From NCBI GenBank assembly GCA_035606175.1, contig DATNFW010000018.1:1-44026 (forward strand): 44,026 nt of DNA. Direction: 5' to 3'. Every line of letters starts with the position of its first letter. The stretch's first letter is position 1. The notes under the pieces are model-generated. The model saw only the letters and a list, made by a program, of their open reading frames with translations, searched no databases and was not told the DNA's origin. This stretch comes from JASHUC01 sp035606175 (GTDB taxonomy: Bacteria; Pseudomonadota; Gammaproteobacteria; Steroidobacterales; Steroidobacteraceae). Positions 18,105 to 26,362 of the stretch are shown here, piece by piece. A program made the translations under genes and the position numbers.

Positions 18105-19916
18105 TCAACCCGCCGCGGCAACGCTCGGCAGATGGGCCAGTTCTCTCGTAAGTCTTTGAATTTCCGATTTTTCTTCTGCGGATAGCCCCTGCGCACGATC
18201 CTTTTCGAGTAGTCGATCGAGCCGGCCTCTGCACGCCTGCTCGATGAGCCGCTCCAGGGCCCGCTCGAGCTCCCGTTCGGCGGCGGCCCGGTCCGGGACC
18301 AGCGCCTCGGCGGCCGCGAGCCGCGCAAGGGGGGCCCCATCCGGGCGGTCGCGCCAGCGCTCGAGAACCTGTGCCGTCGTGCCGGCGGGGTCCGCGCGCA
18401 AGTCGGCGAGCAGCTCGCGCAGCAGATCGGCGCCCGGCTCCTCGACCTGCGCGACGGCGGCGACCGTACCTTCCCGCAGACCCGGTGCCGCCGATGGGAA
18501 GTGCAGCAGCAGCCGCACGGCCTGGCGCACGAGACTGCCCCGTCCGACCGTCACGGGCGCGGCGCCTGCACCGATGCGACGGCGGCCGATCGGGATCCCG
18601 AGCAGCTCCGCCACACCCTCGGGCGTCCGCTGGAATCCGAACGCCTGTGCGAGACGCTCGACGAGCAGGCGCCGGTAGATGCCCTCGGGCACCTGTTCGA
18701 TGAGCGGGCGCACGGCCTGCGCCGCACGTGCGCGGCCGTCCGCTCCGCGCGCCGGGAAGCGCTCCGCCATCTCACGCACCAAATACTCCGAGAGCGGCAG
18801 CGCATCCGCCGTGAGGCGGCGCTCGAAGGCGTCGCGGCCTTCCTTGGCGACGAGCGTATCGGGGTCCTCTCCCTCCGGAAGAAAGAGGAAGCGGATCTCG
18901 CGGCCCTCGAGCGCCTCGGGCAGTGCATTCTGCAAGGCGCGCCAGGCCGCGGCGCGCCCGGCGCGATCGCCGTCGAATGCGAATATGACCTCAGGAACCA
19001 GCCGGAAAATGCGTTTCAAATGCTCGGGCGTCGTCGCAGTGCCGAGCGTCGCTACGGCGCAGGAAATGTTGAACTGATGCAGCCGCACGACGTCGATGTA
19101 TCCCTCGACGACGAGCAGCCTCGAAAGCGATGCTCGGCTCTGGCGAGTCTCGTAGAGCCCGTAGAGCTCGCGGCCTTTGTGAAAGAGCGTCGTCTCCGGA
19201 GAGTTGAGGTACTTCGGCTCGCCCTCGCCGATCACGCGGCCGCCGAACGCGATGATCCGGCCGCGGCCGTCGCGGATCGGAAACATGATGCGATCGCGGA
19301 AGCGGTCATAGAAGCGCGCGCTCGATGCCCGAGGTTCGGGCTCCGCAGCCGGTCCGCGCTCGCGCTCGATGATGAGTCCGAGCTCGGAGAGCTGACGCCG
19401 ACTCTCCTCCGTCGCCCCGAAACGACGCAGGACCTCGTTCCATGAGCTCAGCGCGTAACCGATCCCGAATCGTTCGACGATGTCGCGGTCGAGGCCGCGG
19501 CGCGCGATGTATTGACGCGCGCGATCGTTCGTCCGGAGCGACTCCGCATAGAAACGCGCGATGCTCGCCATCAGATCGTGCAGGCCCGCCGCCTCGCGGC
19601 GCGGGGCGGGCGCACCGCTCTCCCGGGGCACTTCGAGCCCGAGGCTCGCAGCGAGCTCCTCGACCGCCTCGGGGAAGGGCAGCCGGTCGTGCTCCATGAG
19701 AAAGGAGAGCGCGGTGCCGTGGGCCCCGCAGCCGAAGCAGTGATAGAACTGCTTATCCGGGCTCACCCAGAAGGACGGCGTCTTCTCGTTGTGGAAAGGG
19801 CAGCAGGCCTTGTATTCGCGCCCGGCCTTCTTCAGAGCGATCCGCGACCCGACGACCTCGATGATGTTCGCTCGCGCGATCAACTCATCGATGAAGCTGC
19901 GGGGGATCAAGCCCAT
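18105..19916 (-). CDS. dnaG: DNA primase DnaG
   Basis: A 603-residue primase that makes RNA primers for replication. The N-terminal zinc-binding domain is intact (CCPFHNEKTPSF then CFGCGAHG; the Cys-His-Cys-Cys ligands of the CHC2 fold). The RNA polymerase core follows, then the Toprim domain with VVEGYIDVVRLH and FDGDRAGRAA supplying the Glu and Asp metal ligands. The C-terminal region from about residue 450 is Arg/Ala/Glu-rich and would bind the DnaB helicase; it is poorly conserved, as is normal. It starts 38 bases after yqeY and precedes rpoD by 163 bases. Confidence 0.97.
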   Translation of the reverse strand: MGLIPRSFIDELIARANIIEVVGSRIALKKAGREYKACCPFHNEKTPSFWVSPDKQFYHCFGCGAHGTALSFLMEHDRLPFPEAVEELAASLGLEVPRESGAPAPRREAAGLHDLMASIARFYAESLRTNDRARQYIARRGLDRDIVERFGIGYALSSWNEVLRRFGATEESRRQLSELGLIIERERGPAAEPEPRASSARFYDRFRDRIMFPIRDGRGRIIAFGGRVIGEGEPKYLNSPETTLFHKGRELYGLYETRQSRASLSRLLVVEGYIDVVRLHQFNISCAVATLGTATTPEHLKRIFRLVPEVIFAFDGDRAGRAAAWRALQNALPEALEGREIRFLFLPEGEDPDTLVAKEGRDAFERRLTADALPLSEYLVREMAERFPARGADGRARAAQAVRPLIEQVPEGIYRRLLVERLAQAFGFQRTPEGVAELLGIPIGRRRIGAGAAPVTVGRGSLVRQAVRLLLHFPSAAPGLREGTVAAVAQVEEPGADLLRELLADLRADPAGTTAQVLERWRDRPDGAPLARLAAAEALVPDRAAAERELERALERLIEQACRGRLDRLLEKDRAQGLSAEEKSEIQRLTRELAHLPSVAAAG

Positions 19917-19954
19917 TCCGCAAGCCTAGCGCTTGCGGGCGCTGCGGGCGAGAC

Positions 19955-20413
19955 TCAAGGTTTGGCTGCGGCACTCAACCGCTCCTTGATGCGGGCGCTG
20001 AGGGCAGCCATGTCGGTGCGTCCCTGCGCCTTCGCTTTCACCGCGCCCATGACCTTGCCCATGTCCTTGAGGGATGCGGCCCCCGTCGCGCGGATCGCCT
20101 CGTCGATGAGCGCGGCGACCTCGGAGTCGGAGAGCTGCGCGGGAAGGTAGCTCTGGACGATCGCGAGCTCCGCGGATTCCTTCGCGACGAGATCGGCACG
20201 GCCGCCGCTCTCGAACTGAGCGATCGACTCGCGGCGCTGCTTGAGCATGCGCTCGAGGACTGAGAGCACCTGCGTGTCATCGAGCGTGATGCGCTCGTCC
20301 ACCTCGCGCTGTTTGATAGCGGCCAAAATCAACCGGATGGTCGAGAGGCGCTCGCGCTCCCCTGCGCGCATCGCCGACTTCATGTCCTCCGTGATACGGT
20401 CTTTGAGGCTCAT
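19955..20413 (-). CDS. yqeY: GatB/YqeY domain protein
   Basis: A 152-residue protein typical of YqeY: LKDRITEDMKSAMRAGERERL, LSTIRLILAAIKQREVDER, SYLPAQLSDSEVAALIDEAI and the closing DMGKVMGAVKAKAQGRTDMA. The fold equals the tRNA-binding tail of the GatB amidotransferase subunit, and YqeY is thought to act on tRNA or amidase-like substrates, without proof. Its place between rpsU and dnaG is common in several gammaproteobacterial and betaproteobacterial orders. Confidence 0.93.
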   Translation of the reverse strand: MSLKDRITEDMKSAMRAGERERLSTIRLILAAIKQREVDERITLDDTQVLSVLERMLKQRRESIAQFESGGRADLVAKESAELAIVQSYLPAQLSDSEVAALIDEAIRATGAASLKDMGKVMGAVKAKAQGRTDMAALSARIKERLSAAAKP

Positions 20414-20497
20414 GGGATGCTCTCCTCGCGCGCCGGGATGCCGTTCGGCTCACGGCGCTGCAGCAGGAAACGCCGCTGACGGGCGCGGCGTGAGGCC

Positions 20498-20710
20498 TCA
20501 GCGCTGCGGTCTCACGGTGCTCTCGCGCGAGAGCCGCTTCATGTGCCGCTTGATTGCGGCTGCCTTCTTGCGTTTCCGTTCCTGAGTGGGCTTCTCGTAG
20601 AATTCGCGCCGGCGCAGCTCGGTGAGAATGCCTGCCTTCTCGCAGGCGCGCTTGAAACGCCGCAAGGCGGCATCAAAGTACTCGTTCTCGCGAACTCGGA
20701 CGCTCGGCAT
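20498..20710 (-). CDS. rpsU: 30S ribosomal protein bS21
   Basis: 70 residues, full length for bS21. The ATG at 20710 has GAGG about seven bases upstream. MPSVRVRENEYFDAALRRFK, CEKAG and the basic tail RKKAAAIKRHMKRLSRES match bS21, the small-subunit protein near the anti-Shine-Dalgarno end of 16S rRNA. It opens the macromolecular-synthesis operon. Its promoter must lie within the 76-base divergent spacer to tsaD, where TAAAAT-like sequence is visible on the minus strand. Confidence 0.97.
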   Translation of the reverse strand: MPSVRVRENEYFDAALRRFKRACEKAGILTELRRREFYEKPTQERKRKKAAAIKRHMKRLSRESTVRPQR

Positions 20711-20786
20711 TGAAACCTCAAGCCATTGATTTGGCTTAATTTTAAGACAGGCCCAACAACGGGGCCGGCAATTGTAAATAGCCCCG
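20711..20786. promoter_or_regulatory. Divergent promoter region rpsU / tsaD
   Basis: A 76-base AT-rich island (core about 20726-20750) between the two start codons. On the minus strand TAAAAT is a good -10 for rpsU, but no convincing -35 lies 16-18 bases before it. On the plus strand no Shine-Dalgarno site precedes tsaD, and TAAATA lies only six bases before its ATG. Confidence 0.45.
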
Positions 20787-21881
20787 ATGGAAAAGGCAAA
20801 GCATCTCACGATCCTCGCGATCGAGTCCTCCTGCGACGAGAGCGCCGCGGCGGTGCTCGATGAGGAAAGGGGCCTGCTCGCGCACAGTGTCTTCAGCCAG
20901 GTCGAATTGCACCGCGTATTCGGCGGCGTCGTGCCGGAGCTCGCCTCCCGCGACCACGTCCGCCGATTGCTGCCGCTCGTGCGCACTGTGCTCGGCGAGG
21001 CGGGGCTGCTCGAGCCGTGCGCGGGCGCGGGTGCTGGTGGCAATGCGACCGAGTTTGCCTGCGTGCGCGCAGGCGCACTCCAGGGCATTGCCTACACGGC
21101 GGGCCCCGGCTTGGTGGGCGCGCTGCTGACGGGCGCTGCGCTCGGCCGCAGCCTCGCCTACGCCTGGGGCGTTCCGGCGATCGGCGTGCATCATCTCGAA
21201 GGTCATCTACTCGCGGTGCTGCTCGAGGAGGATCGCCCACCCTTTCCGCATGTGGCGCTGCTCGTGTCGGGCGGCCACACCATGCTGATCGAGGTGCAGG
21301 GCGTCGGATGCTATCGAGTGCTCGGGGAAACGCGCGACGATGCGGCCGGGGAGGCATTCGACAAGACTGCGAAGCTTCTCGATCTGCCTTATCCGGGCGG
21401 GCCGGAGCTCGCGCGGCTCGCCGAGTCGGGGCGGCCCGGTGCGTTCGCGTTTCCACGGCCGATGCTCGATCGCCCGGGCCTCGAGCTCAGCTTCTCCGGT
21501 CTCAAAACGGCGGTCCTGAATGCCGTGCGCGCCCGCACGCTGAGCGAACCCGTCAAGGCCGATATTGCCTGGGCGGTCCAGGAGGCGATCGTGGATACGT
21601 TGATCGCCAAAGCGGTGCGCGCGCTCGAGGAGACCGGGCTCGATGCCCTCGTCGTGTGCGGGGGTGTCGGCGCGAATCTCAGATTACGCGAGCGGCTCGC
21701 TGCGGCGCTGCGCGCGCGCGGCGCGCGCGCCTACCATCCGCGCCTCGAGCTCTGCACCGACAATGCGGCGATGATCGCGGCCGCGGGGCTCGCGCGCCTC
21801 AAGGCCGGCGAGCACGATGACCTCGGCATTGCCGCCCGGGCACAATGGCCCCTCGAATCACTGCGGCCCGTTGCGGGCTGA
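20787..21881 (+). CDS. tsaD: tRNA N6-adenosine threonylcarbamoyltransferase TsaD
   Basis: A 364-residue protein of the ASKHA fold that, with TsaB and TsaE, transfers threonylcarbamoyl to A37 of ANN-decoding tRNAs (t6A). AIESSCDESAAAV is the ATP-binding start, HHLEGH gives the metal-binding HxxxH, LLVSGGHTMLIEV, DDAAGEAFDKTAKLL and FSFSGLKTA-like segments follow, and CTDNAAMIAAAGL closes the site. The usual length is about 337; the excess is an insert of about 19 residues (around 76-98, Gly/Ala-rich) before IAYTAGPGLVG. All catalytic motifs are intact. No Shine-Dalgarno site precedes the ATG. It is transcribed divergently from rpsU, the standard arrangement. Confidence 0.96.
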   Translation: MEKAKHLTILAIESSCDESAAAVLDEERGLLAHSVFSQVELHRVFGGVVPELASRDHVRRLLPLVRTVLGEAGLLEPCAGAGAGGNATEFACVRAGALQGIAYTAGPGLVGALLTGAALGRSLAYAWGVPAIGVHHLEGHLLAVLLEEDRPPFPHVALLVSGGHTMLIEVQGVGCYRVLGETRDDAAGEAFDKTAKLLDLPYPGGPELARLAESGRPGAFAFPRPMLDRPGLELSFSGLKTAVLNAVRARTLSEPVKADIAWAVQEAIVDTLIAKAVRALEETGLDALVVCGGVGANLRLRERLAAALRARGARAYHPRLELCTDNAAMIAAAGLARLKAGEHDDLGIAARAQWPLESLRPVAG

Positions 21882-21891
21882 GCGCCGTGCC

Positions 21892-22317
21892 ATGAGCGCG
21901 ACCCGATCCGACTGCATCTTCCTCCGTGGCCTCGCCGTCGAGTGCATCATCGGTTTCATCGAGTGGGAGCGGCGCGTCAAGCAGACCGTCGTCATCGACC
22001 TCGAGCTGCCGGTCGATTGCGCGCGGGCGGCACTGAGCGACGAAGTGTCCGACACGCTCGATTACAAGAGGCTCGCCAAGCGCGTCATCGCGTTCGTCGA
22101 AGGATCGGATTTCAAGCTCGTCGAGACGCTCGCGCATCGAACGGCGCTCCTCATTCTCGAGGAGTTCGGTGTGGAGTGGGTGCGGCTCACGCTCAACAAG
22201 CCGGGGGCAATCCGCAAATCTCGCGACGTTGGCGTCTCGATCGAGCGCAGGCGCGCGGAACTGTCGCAAGCCGCCGGCCCTGCAGACACCAGTCCGGCCG
22301 TACCGGCCGGTCGATGA
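21892..22317 (+). CDS. folB: Dihydroneopterin aldolase FolB
   Basis: A 141-residue enzyme of folate synthesis that cleaves 7,8-dihydroneopterin to 6-hydroxymethyl-dihydropterin and glycolaldehyde. FLRGLAVECIIGFIEWERR contains the conserved Glu, VKQTVVIDLELPVD the first strands, DTLDYKRLAKRVIAFVE and FKLVETLAHRTALLILEEF the helices, and LTLNKPGAIRKSRDVGVSIER the closing strand with the active-site Lys. The Ala/Pro tail of about 15 residues after the fold is dispensable-looking. It begins 10 bases after tsaD and precedes folK by 18 bases. Confidence 0.95.
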   Translation: MSATRSDCIFLRGLAVECIIGFIEWERRVKQTVVIDLELPVDCARAALSDEVSDTLDYKRLAKRVIAFVEGSDFKLVETLAHRTALLILEEFGVEWVRLTLNKPGAIRKSRDVGVSIERRRAELSQAAGPADTSPAVPAGR

Positions 22318-22335
22318 AGGCACTGCGCGCGCCTC

Positions 22336-22842
22336 ATGCCACACGTCTATGTCGCCGCCGGAAGCAACATCGAACCTGAGCGCAATCTCTCGCTCGCCGC
22401 CGCCGAGCTCGAGCACGTGTTCGGGCCGCTCGAGTGCTCGCCGTGGTATCGCAACCGCGCGGTCGGGTTCGAGGGCGCGGATTTCGTCAACTTCGTCGTG
22501 GGATTCGAGACCGCCGAACCGCTGCCGCGCGTGATCGAACGCCTGCGCGAGATCGAGAAGCATTGCGGCCGGCCACGCGATGCGCCGAAATGGGCGCCGC
22601 GCGCGATGGACCTCGACATTCTTCTCTATGGCGACCTCCGCTGCGAGGAGCCGGGGCTGGTTCTGCCGCGCCCCGACCTGCTCAAGCGTCCCTACATGCT
22701 GGGTCCGCTCGCGGATATCGCCCCCCATCTCGTGCATCCGACCGCCGGTGCGACGATCGGGGAGCTCTGGGAGCGTTTCGATCGCTCGGCTCACCCGCTC
22801 GTGCGTGTGAAGCCGGGGTTCACGCCCCGATCGCTGCGATGA
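22336..22842 (+). CDS. folK: HPPK, 6-hydroxymethyl-dihydropterin pyrophosphokinase FolK
   Basis: 168 residues. It pyrophosphorylates the FolB product with ATP, the step before dihydropteroate synthase. YVAAGSNIEPERNLSLAAAEL is the N-terminal signature, and RAMDLDILLYGD carries the two aspartates that bind Mg2+ and substrate, preceded by RPRDAPKWAPR. LPRPDLLKRPYMLGPLADIAP is the C-terminal signature. It directly follows folB and overlaps the next gene by four bases (ATGA). Confidence 0.96.
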   Translation: MPHVYVAAGSNIEPERNLSLAAAELEHVFGPLECSPWYRNRAVGFEGADFVNFVVGFETAEPLPRVIERLREIEKHCGRPRDAPKWAPRAMDLDILLYGDLRCEEPGLVLPRPDLLKRPYMLGPLADIAPHLVHPTAGATIGELWERFDRSAHPLVRVKPGFTPRSLR

Positions 22843-24026
22843 TCCGATCCGGGCGCATCGCCGCACTTCCAGCACTCGGTCCGGAGGAGGCCGACCACTC
22901 CCGGGCCATCGAGGCACTCATCCGGCGGCGCATCGCAGAGTCTGGCGGCTGGATCGATTTCGAGACCTTCATGGACCTCGCGCTCTACGCCCCGGGGCTC
23001 GGCTACTACAGCGCCGGCGCGACGAAATTCGGGCGCGCCGGAGATTTCGTCACCGCCCCCGAGATGTCGGACCTCTTCAGCCGCTGCGTTGCGCGCCAGT
23101 GTGCGCAGTGCTTGGAAGCGCTCGGCGGGGGTCAGATCCTGGAGCTCGGCGCCGGCACGGGACGAATGGCGGCCGTGCTCTTGAGCGACCTCGCGCAGCG
23201 CGGTGCGCTGCCTGCGCGCTATGCGATTCTCGAAGTGAGCGCCGATCTGCGCGAGCGGCAGCAGGAGCGGATCGCTCATCTGCCCGAGAACCTGCGCGGG
23301 CGCGTGACCTGGCTCGAGCACTGGCCGCAGGAGCGGCTCGAGGGCATCGTGCTCGCGAACGAGGTGCTCGATGCGCTCGCGTGCCAGAGGTTCGTCGTGC
23401 ATCGGCCCGAGCCGAGCGCGCTCGGGGTGGGCCTCGATCCGGATGGCGCTCTCATCGAATGCGAACGGCCGGCCGCTGCGCGAGCTCGAGCCGCCATAGC
23501 GTCGCTGCTCTCGGACTTGCCGAACGCGCTGCCGGATGGCTACGTCTCCGAGCTCTGCCTGCGAATCGAGCCGTGGATTGCCGCGCTCTCCGAAGTGCTC
23601 GCGCGTGGCATCGTGCTGCTCTTCGACTACGGACTGCCGCGGGCGCACTACTATCATCCCGAGCGGCTGAACGGCACGCTGCGCTGCCACTTCAGGCAGC
23701 GCGCGCACGATGATCCGCTCACCCGCATCGGCTTGCAGGACATCACCGCGTGGGTGGATTTCACGCGGGTTGCCGAAGCGGCGGCCGCGGTCGGTCTCGA
23801 TGTACGCGGCTTCGCGACTCAGGCGGCCTTCCTGCTCGGCACGGGCATCGAGGCGCTAGTGGCCGAGTCTGCTGCCCCTGCCGAGCGCTCGCGGCTCGCG
23901 GGAGAGGCGCGCCGGCTTCTGCTGCCGGGAGAGATGGGAGAGGCTTTCAAGGCGATGGCGCTGACGCGCCGCTTCGAGGCGCCACTCGCCGGTTTCGCGC
24001 ATCAGGACTTGCGCGGATCGCTCTGA
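22839..24026 (+). CDS. MidA/NDUFAF7-family class I SAM-dependent methyltransferase
   Basis: 395 residues from the ATG at 22839, which overlaps the folK stop as ATGA. Hallmarks of COG1565 are present: SGGWIDFETFMDLALYAPGLGYY at the start, GDFVTAPEMSDLF, the SAM-binding ILELGAGTGRMA, LANEVLDALACQRFV, and LFDYGLPRAHYYHPER with GTLRCHFRQRAHDDPL. The mitochondrial homologue NDUFAF7 symmetrically dimethylates an arginine on a complex I subunit; the bacterial role is not settled. Its 3' end overlaps the convergent cca gene by 25 bases. Confidence 0.92.
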   Translation: MIRSGRIAALPALGPEEADHSRAIEALIRRRIAESGGWIDFETFMDLALYAPGLGYYSAGATKFGRAGDFVTAPEMSDLFSRCVARQCAQCLEALGGGQILELGAGTGRMAAVLLSDLAQRGALPARYAILEVSADLRERQQERIAHLPENLRGRVTWLEHWPQERLEGIVLANEVLDALACQRFVVHRPEPSALGVGLDPDGALIECERPAAARARAAIASLLSDLPNALPDGYVSELCLRIEPWIAALSEVLARGIVLLFDYGLPRAHYYHPERLNGTLRCHFRQRAHDDPLTRIGLQDITAWVDFTRVAEAAAAVGLDVRGFATQAAFLLGTGIEALVAESAAPAERSRLAGEARRLLLPGEMGEAFKAMALTRRFEAPLAGFAHQDLRGSL

Positions 24027-25252
24027 GCGGCGTGCGCCTGCTTTGAGCTCGCGAGGGCGGCGAGCCGCTTCACGCGAATTTTCGCGCCGATTGCAGGGCC
24101 ATCGAGGCCGTGGCGCTCCTCTTCCGGCAACGTGACGCTCGATGCCACCTCGCGCGCCCGGCGCAGATAATCGGACTGCGGGTAGGGCCGCGATTGAAGT
24201 CCCTCGCGCCCGCGCGCATCGGCCTCGCACGCGAGCAGCAGCTCGGAGAATCGGTCGGGCCGGCGCAGCGCGTCGGTCGTCTCCAGGAGCTCGAGCACCG
24301 TTGCGGGCCTGAGCTCCAAGGCGCGGTGTATCACGGTGTGGTGACGTGCAGCGAGCACGGCGAGCTCGTGATGTGCCTTCGGGACTTTGAGACGCCGAGC
24401 GACGGCATCGACGAGCGGCACGCCTGCCTCCTCGTGGCCGTGATGGGCGGGCCAGCGCTCGCGCGGCGTCAGTGCCTTGCCGAGATCGTGCATGAGCGTC
24501 GCGTAGCGCACGGGCGTCGAGGCGCCGCAACGCGCCGCGTATTCGAGGGCGAGCATCACGTGCACGCCGGTGTCGATCTCCGGGTGCCACTTCTCGGGCT
24601 GGGGGACGCCGAAGAGGGCATCGACCTCCGGATACAGCGCTTTGAGAGCACCGCAGGCGCGTAGCACCTCGAAGAACACTGCGGGGCGTTCCTCCGCGAG
24701 AGCGCGCTCGGTCTCCTGCCAAACACGCTCGGGCACGAGGGCATCGACCTCGCCGGAAGCGGTCATGCGCGCCATGAGCGCCATCGTCTCTTCCGCAACG
24801 CGAAATCCGAGCGGCGCGAAGCGCGCGGCAAAGCGCGCCACGCGCAGGATTCGCACCGGGTCCTCGACGAAAGCCTCGGAGACGTGCCTCAACAGGCGGG
24901 CCTCGAGATCGCGCCGTCCGCCGAACGGGTCCACGAGCTCGCCCGAGTCGCTCTCCGCAATCGCGTTGATCGTCAGATCGCGGCGCCTCAGGTCCTCCTC
25001 GAGGGTGACATCGGGCGAGAATCGCGTCTCGAAGCCGCGATAGCCCGGAGCGACCTTGCGCTCGAGGCGTGCGAGTGCGTACTCCTCGTGCGTCTCGGGG
25101 TGCAGGAACACCGGGAACTCGCGCCCGACGGGCGTGAAGCCGCGCGCGATGAGATCGGCGCGATCGGCGCCGACCACGACCCAGTCCCGCTCGCGCACCG
25201 GGCGTCCGAGGAGTCGGTCCCGCACGGCCCCGCCCACCAAGTAGACTTGCAT
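24002..25252 (-). CDS. cca: Multifunctional CCA tRNA nucleotidyltransferase with HD domain
   Basis: A 416-residue class II enzyme that builds or repairs the 3' CCA of tRNAs. MQVYLVGGAVRDRLLGRP and VRERDWVVVGAD form the nucleotidyltransferase head, DLTINAIAESDSGELVDPFGG and EDPVRILRVARFAARFAP follow, and an HD domain (YATLMHDLGKALTPRERWP, HHGHEEAGVPLVDAV) gives the phosphatase/phosphodiesterase activity seen in gammaproteobacterial Cca. Length and order match E. coli Cca (412). The ATG lies six bases from the ATG of a divergent gene, and TAACAT sits exactly six bases before it, which suggests a leaderless mRNA. It converges with the MidA-family gene with a 25-base overlap. Confidence 0.96.
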   Translation of the reverse strand: MQVYLVGGAVRDRLLGRPVRERDWVVVGADRADLIARGFTPVGREFPVFLHPETHEEYALARLERKVAPGYRGFETRFSPDVTLEEDLRRRDLTINAIAESDSGELVDPFGGRRDLEARLLRHVSEAFVEDPVRILRVARFAARFAPLGFRVAEETMALMARMTASGEVDALVPERVWQETERALAEERPAVFFEVLRACGALKALYPEVDALFGVPQPEKWHPEIDTGVHVMLALEYAARCGASTPVRYATLMHDLGKALTPRERWPAHHGHEEAGVPLVDAVARRLKVPKAHHELAVLAARHHTVIHRALELRPATVLELLETTDALRRPDRFSELLLACEADARGREGLQSRPYPQSDYLRRAREVASSVTLPEEERHGLDGPAIGAKIRVKRLAALASSKQAHAAQSDPRKS

Positions 25253-25258
25253 GCGGAC

Positions 25259-25264
25259 ATGTTA
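25259..25264 (-). promoter_or_regulatory. Candidate -10 element for leaderless cca transcript
   Basis: On the minus strand TAACAT (25264-25259) is followed by six bases and then the cca ATG. A -10 in this place puts the transcription start at or near the A of the start codon. The hexamer includes the start codon of the divergent lipoprotein gene. No Shine-Dalgarno site is visible for cca. Confidence 0.35.
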
Positions 25265-26362
25265 ACCGAGAGCCGCTGCGCACCTGCGACGGATCGTCCC
25301 CGTCTGCGGTCCGTGCTCGCGAGCCTTCTGTGCCTGCTGATGAGCGGCTGCGGGACGCTGTACGTCCTGCAGGCCGCGCACGGCGAGTTTCAGGTGCTCG
25401 CGAGGCGACGGCCGATTCCCAGAGTCATTGCGAACCCGCGCACGCCGCCCGTGCTGCGCTCGACGCTCGAGCAGGTCGAGAGTGCGCGCAATTTCGCAAC
25501 ACGCGCGCTCGGCCTGCCGAACAACGCAAGCTACCGCAGCTACAGCGACATCGGGCGGCCGTTCGTCGTTTGGAACGTGGTCGCCGCGCCGGAGTTCTCC
25601 GTCGAGCCGGTGCGCTGGTGCTTCCCCATCGTCGGCTGCGTCGCCTATCGCGGCTATTTCAGCGAGCGCAGCGCGCGCCGGTTCGCCGCCCGACTGCGAT
25701 TGCGCGGCAACGATGTGACGATCGGCGGCGTGCCCGCGTACTCGACGCTCGGACGGTTCGCGGATCCCGTGCTGAGCTCGATGCTCGGCTATGGAGACGT
25801 CGAGCTCGCAGGAATCATCTTCCACGAGCTCACGCATCAGCTGCTCTACGTGCCCGGCGACTCGTCTTTCAATGAGGCATTCGCGACGACGGTCGAGGAG
25901 GAGGGCGTGCGGCGCTGGCTGCTCACGCAGGGCCGCATGACCGATCTCTTGCGCTACGAAGCCGCGAACGCGCGCAATCTCGAGTACATCGCGCTCTTTC
26001 GCCAGTACCGCGGGCGGCTCGAGACGCTCTACTCCTCGCAGTTGCCGCGGACGCAAATGCTGGCAGGCAAACGAGCGACGTTCGCTGCGCTCGCGAGCGA
26101 GATGCGTGCAATCGAGCGTCGCACCCATGCACCTTCCCCGTATCGGGATTGGCTGGAGGCGGGCCTGAACAATGCCGATCTCGCCTCGGTCGCGACGTAC
26201 TACGACTGTGTTCCGGGTTTCCAGCGACTCTTGCGGAACGATGAGGGCGATCTGAAGCGCTTCTATGCGGACGTTCGCACGCTCGCGCGCGAGCCGGCGA
26301 GCGAACGCGACGCCGCGGTTTGCACCGGTCTCAGCGATCGCTCTCCGCACGGAAGCGGTTGA
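25259..26362 (+). CDS. Lipoprotein metallopeptidase (COG4324 predicted aminopeptidase)
   Basis: 367 residues from the ATG at 25259. LASLLCLLMSGC gives a lipobox with Cys31, so it should be a periplasm-facing lipoprotein. IIFHELTHQLLY (about 187-197) is a gluzincin HExxH motif with His189, Glu190 and His193, and NEAFATTVEEEGVRRWL supplies the downstream Glu206 expected as third zinc ligand, as in the NE(A/G)xA pattern. The surrounding sequence matches the uncharacterised family COG4324. Substrates are unknown; a role in envelope peptide turnover is plausible. Its 3' end overlaps the opposing NDUFA9-like gene by 32 bases. Confidence 0.88.
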   Translation: MLTESRCAPATDRPRLRSVLASLLCLLMSGCGTLYVLQAAHGEFQVLARRRPIPRVIANPRTPPVLRSTLEQVESARNFATRALGLPNNASYRSYSDIGRPFVVWNVVAAPEFSVEPVRWCFPIVGCVAYRGYFSERSARRFAARLRLRGNDVTIGGVPAYSTLGRFADPVLSSMLGYGDVELAGIIFHELTHQLLYVPGDSSFNEAFATTVEEEGVRRWLLTQGRMTDLLRYEAANARNLEYIALFRQYRGRLETLYSSQLPRTQMLAGKRATFAALASEMRAIERRTHAPSPYRDWLEAGLNNADLASVATYYDCVPGFQRLLRNDEGDLKRFYADVRTLAREPASERDAAVCTGLSDRSPHGSG

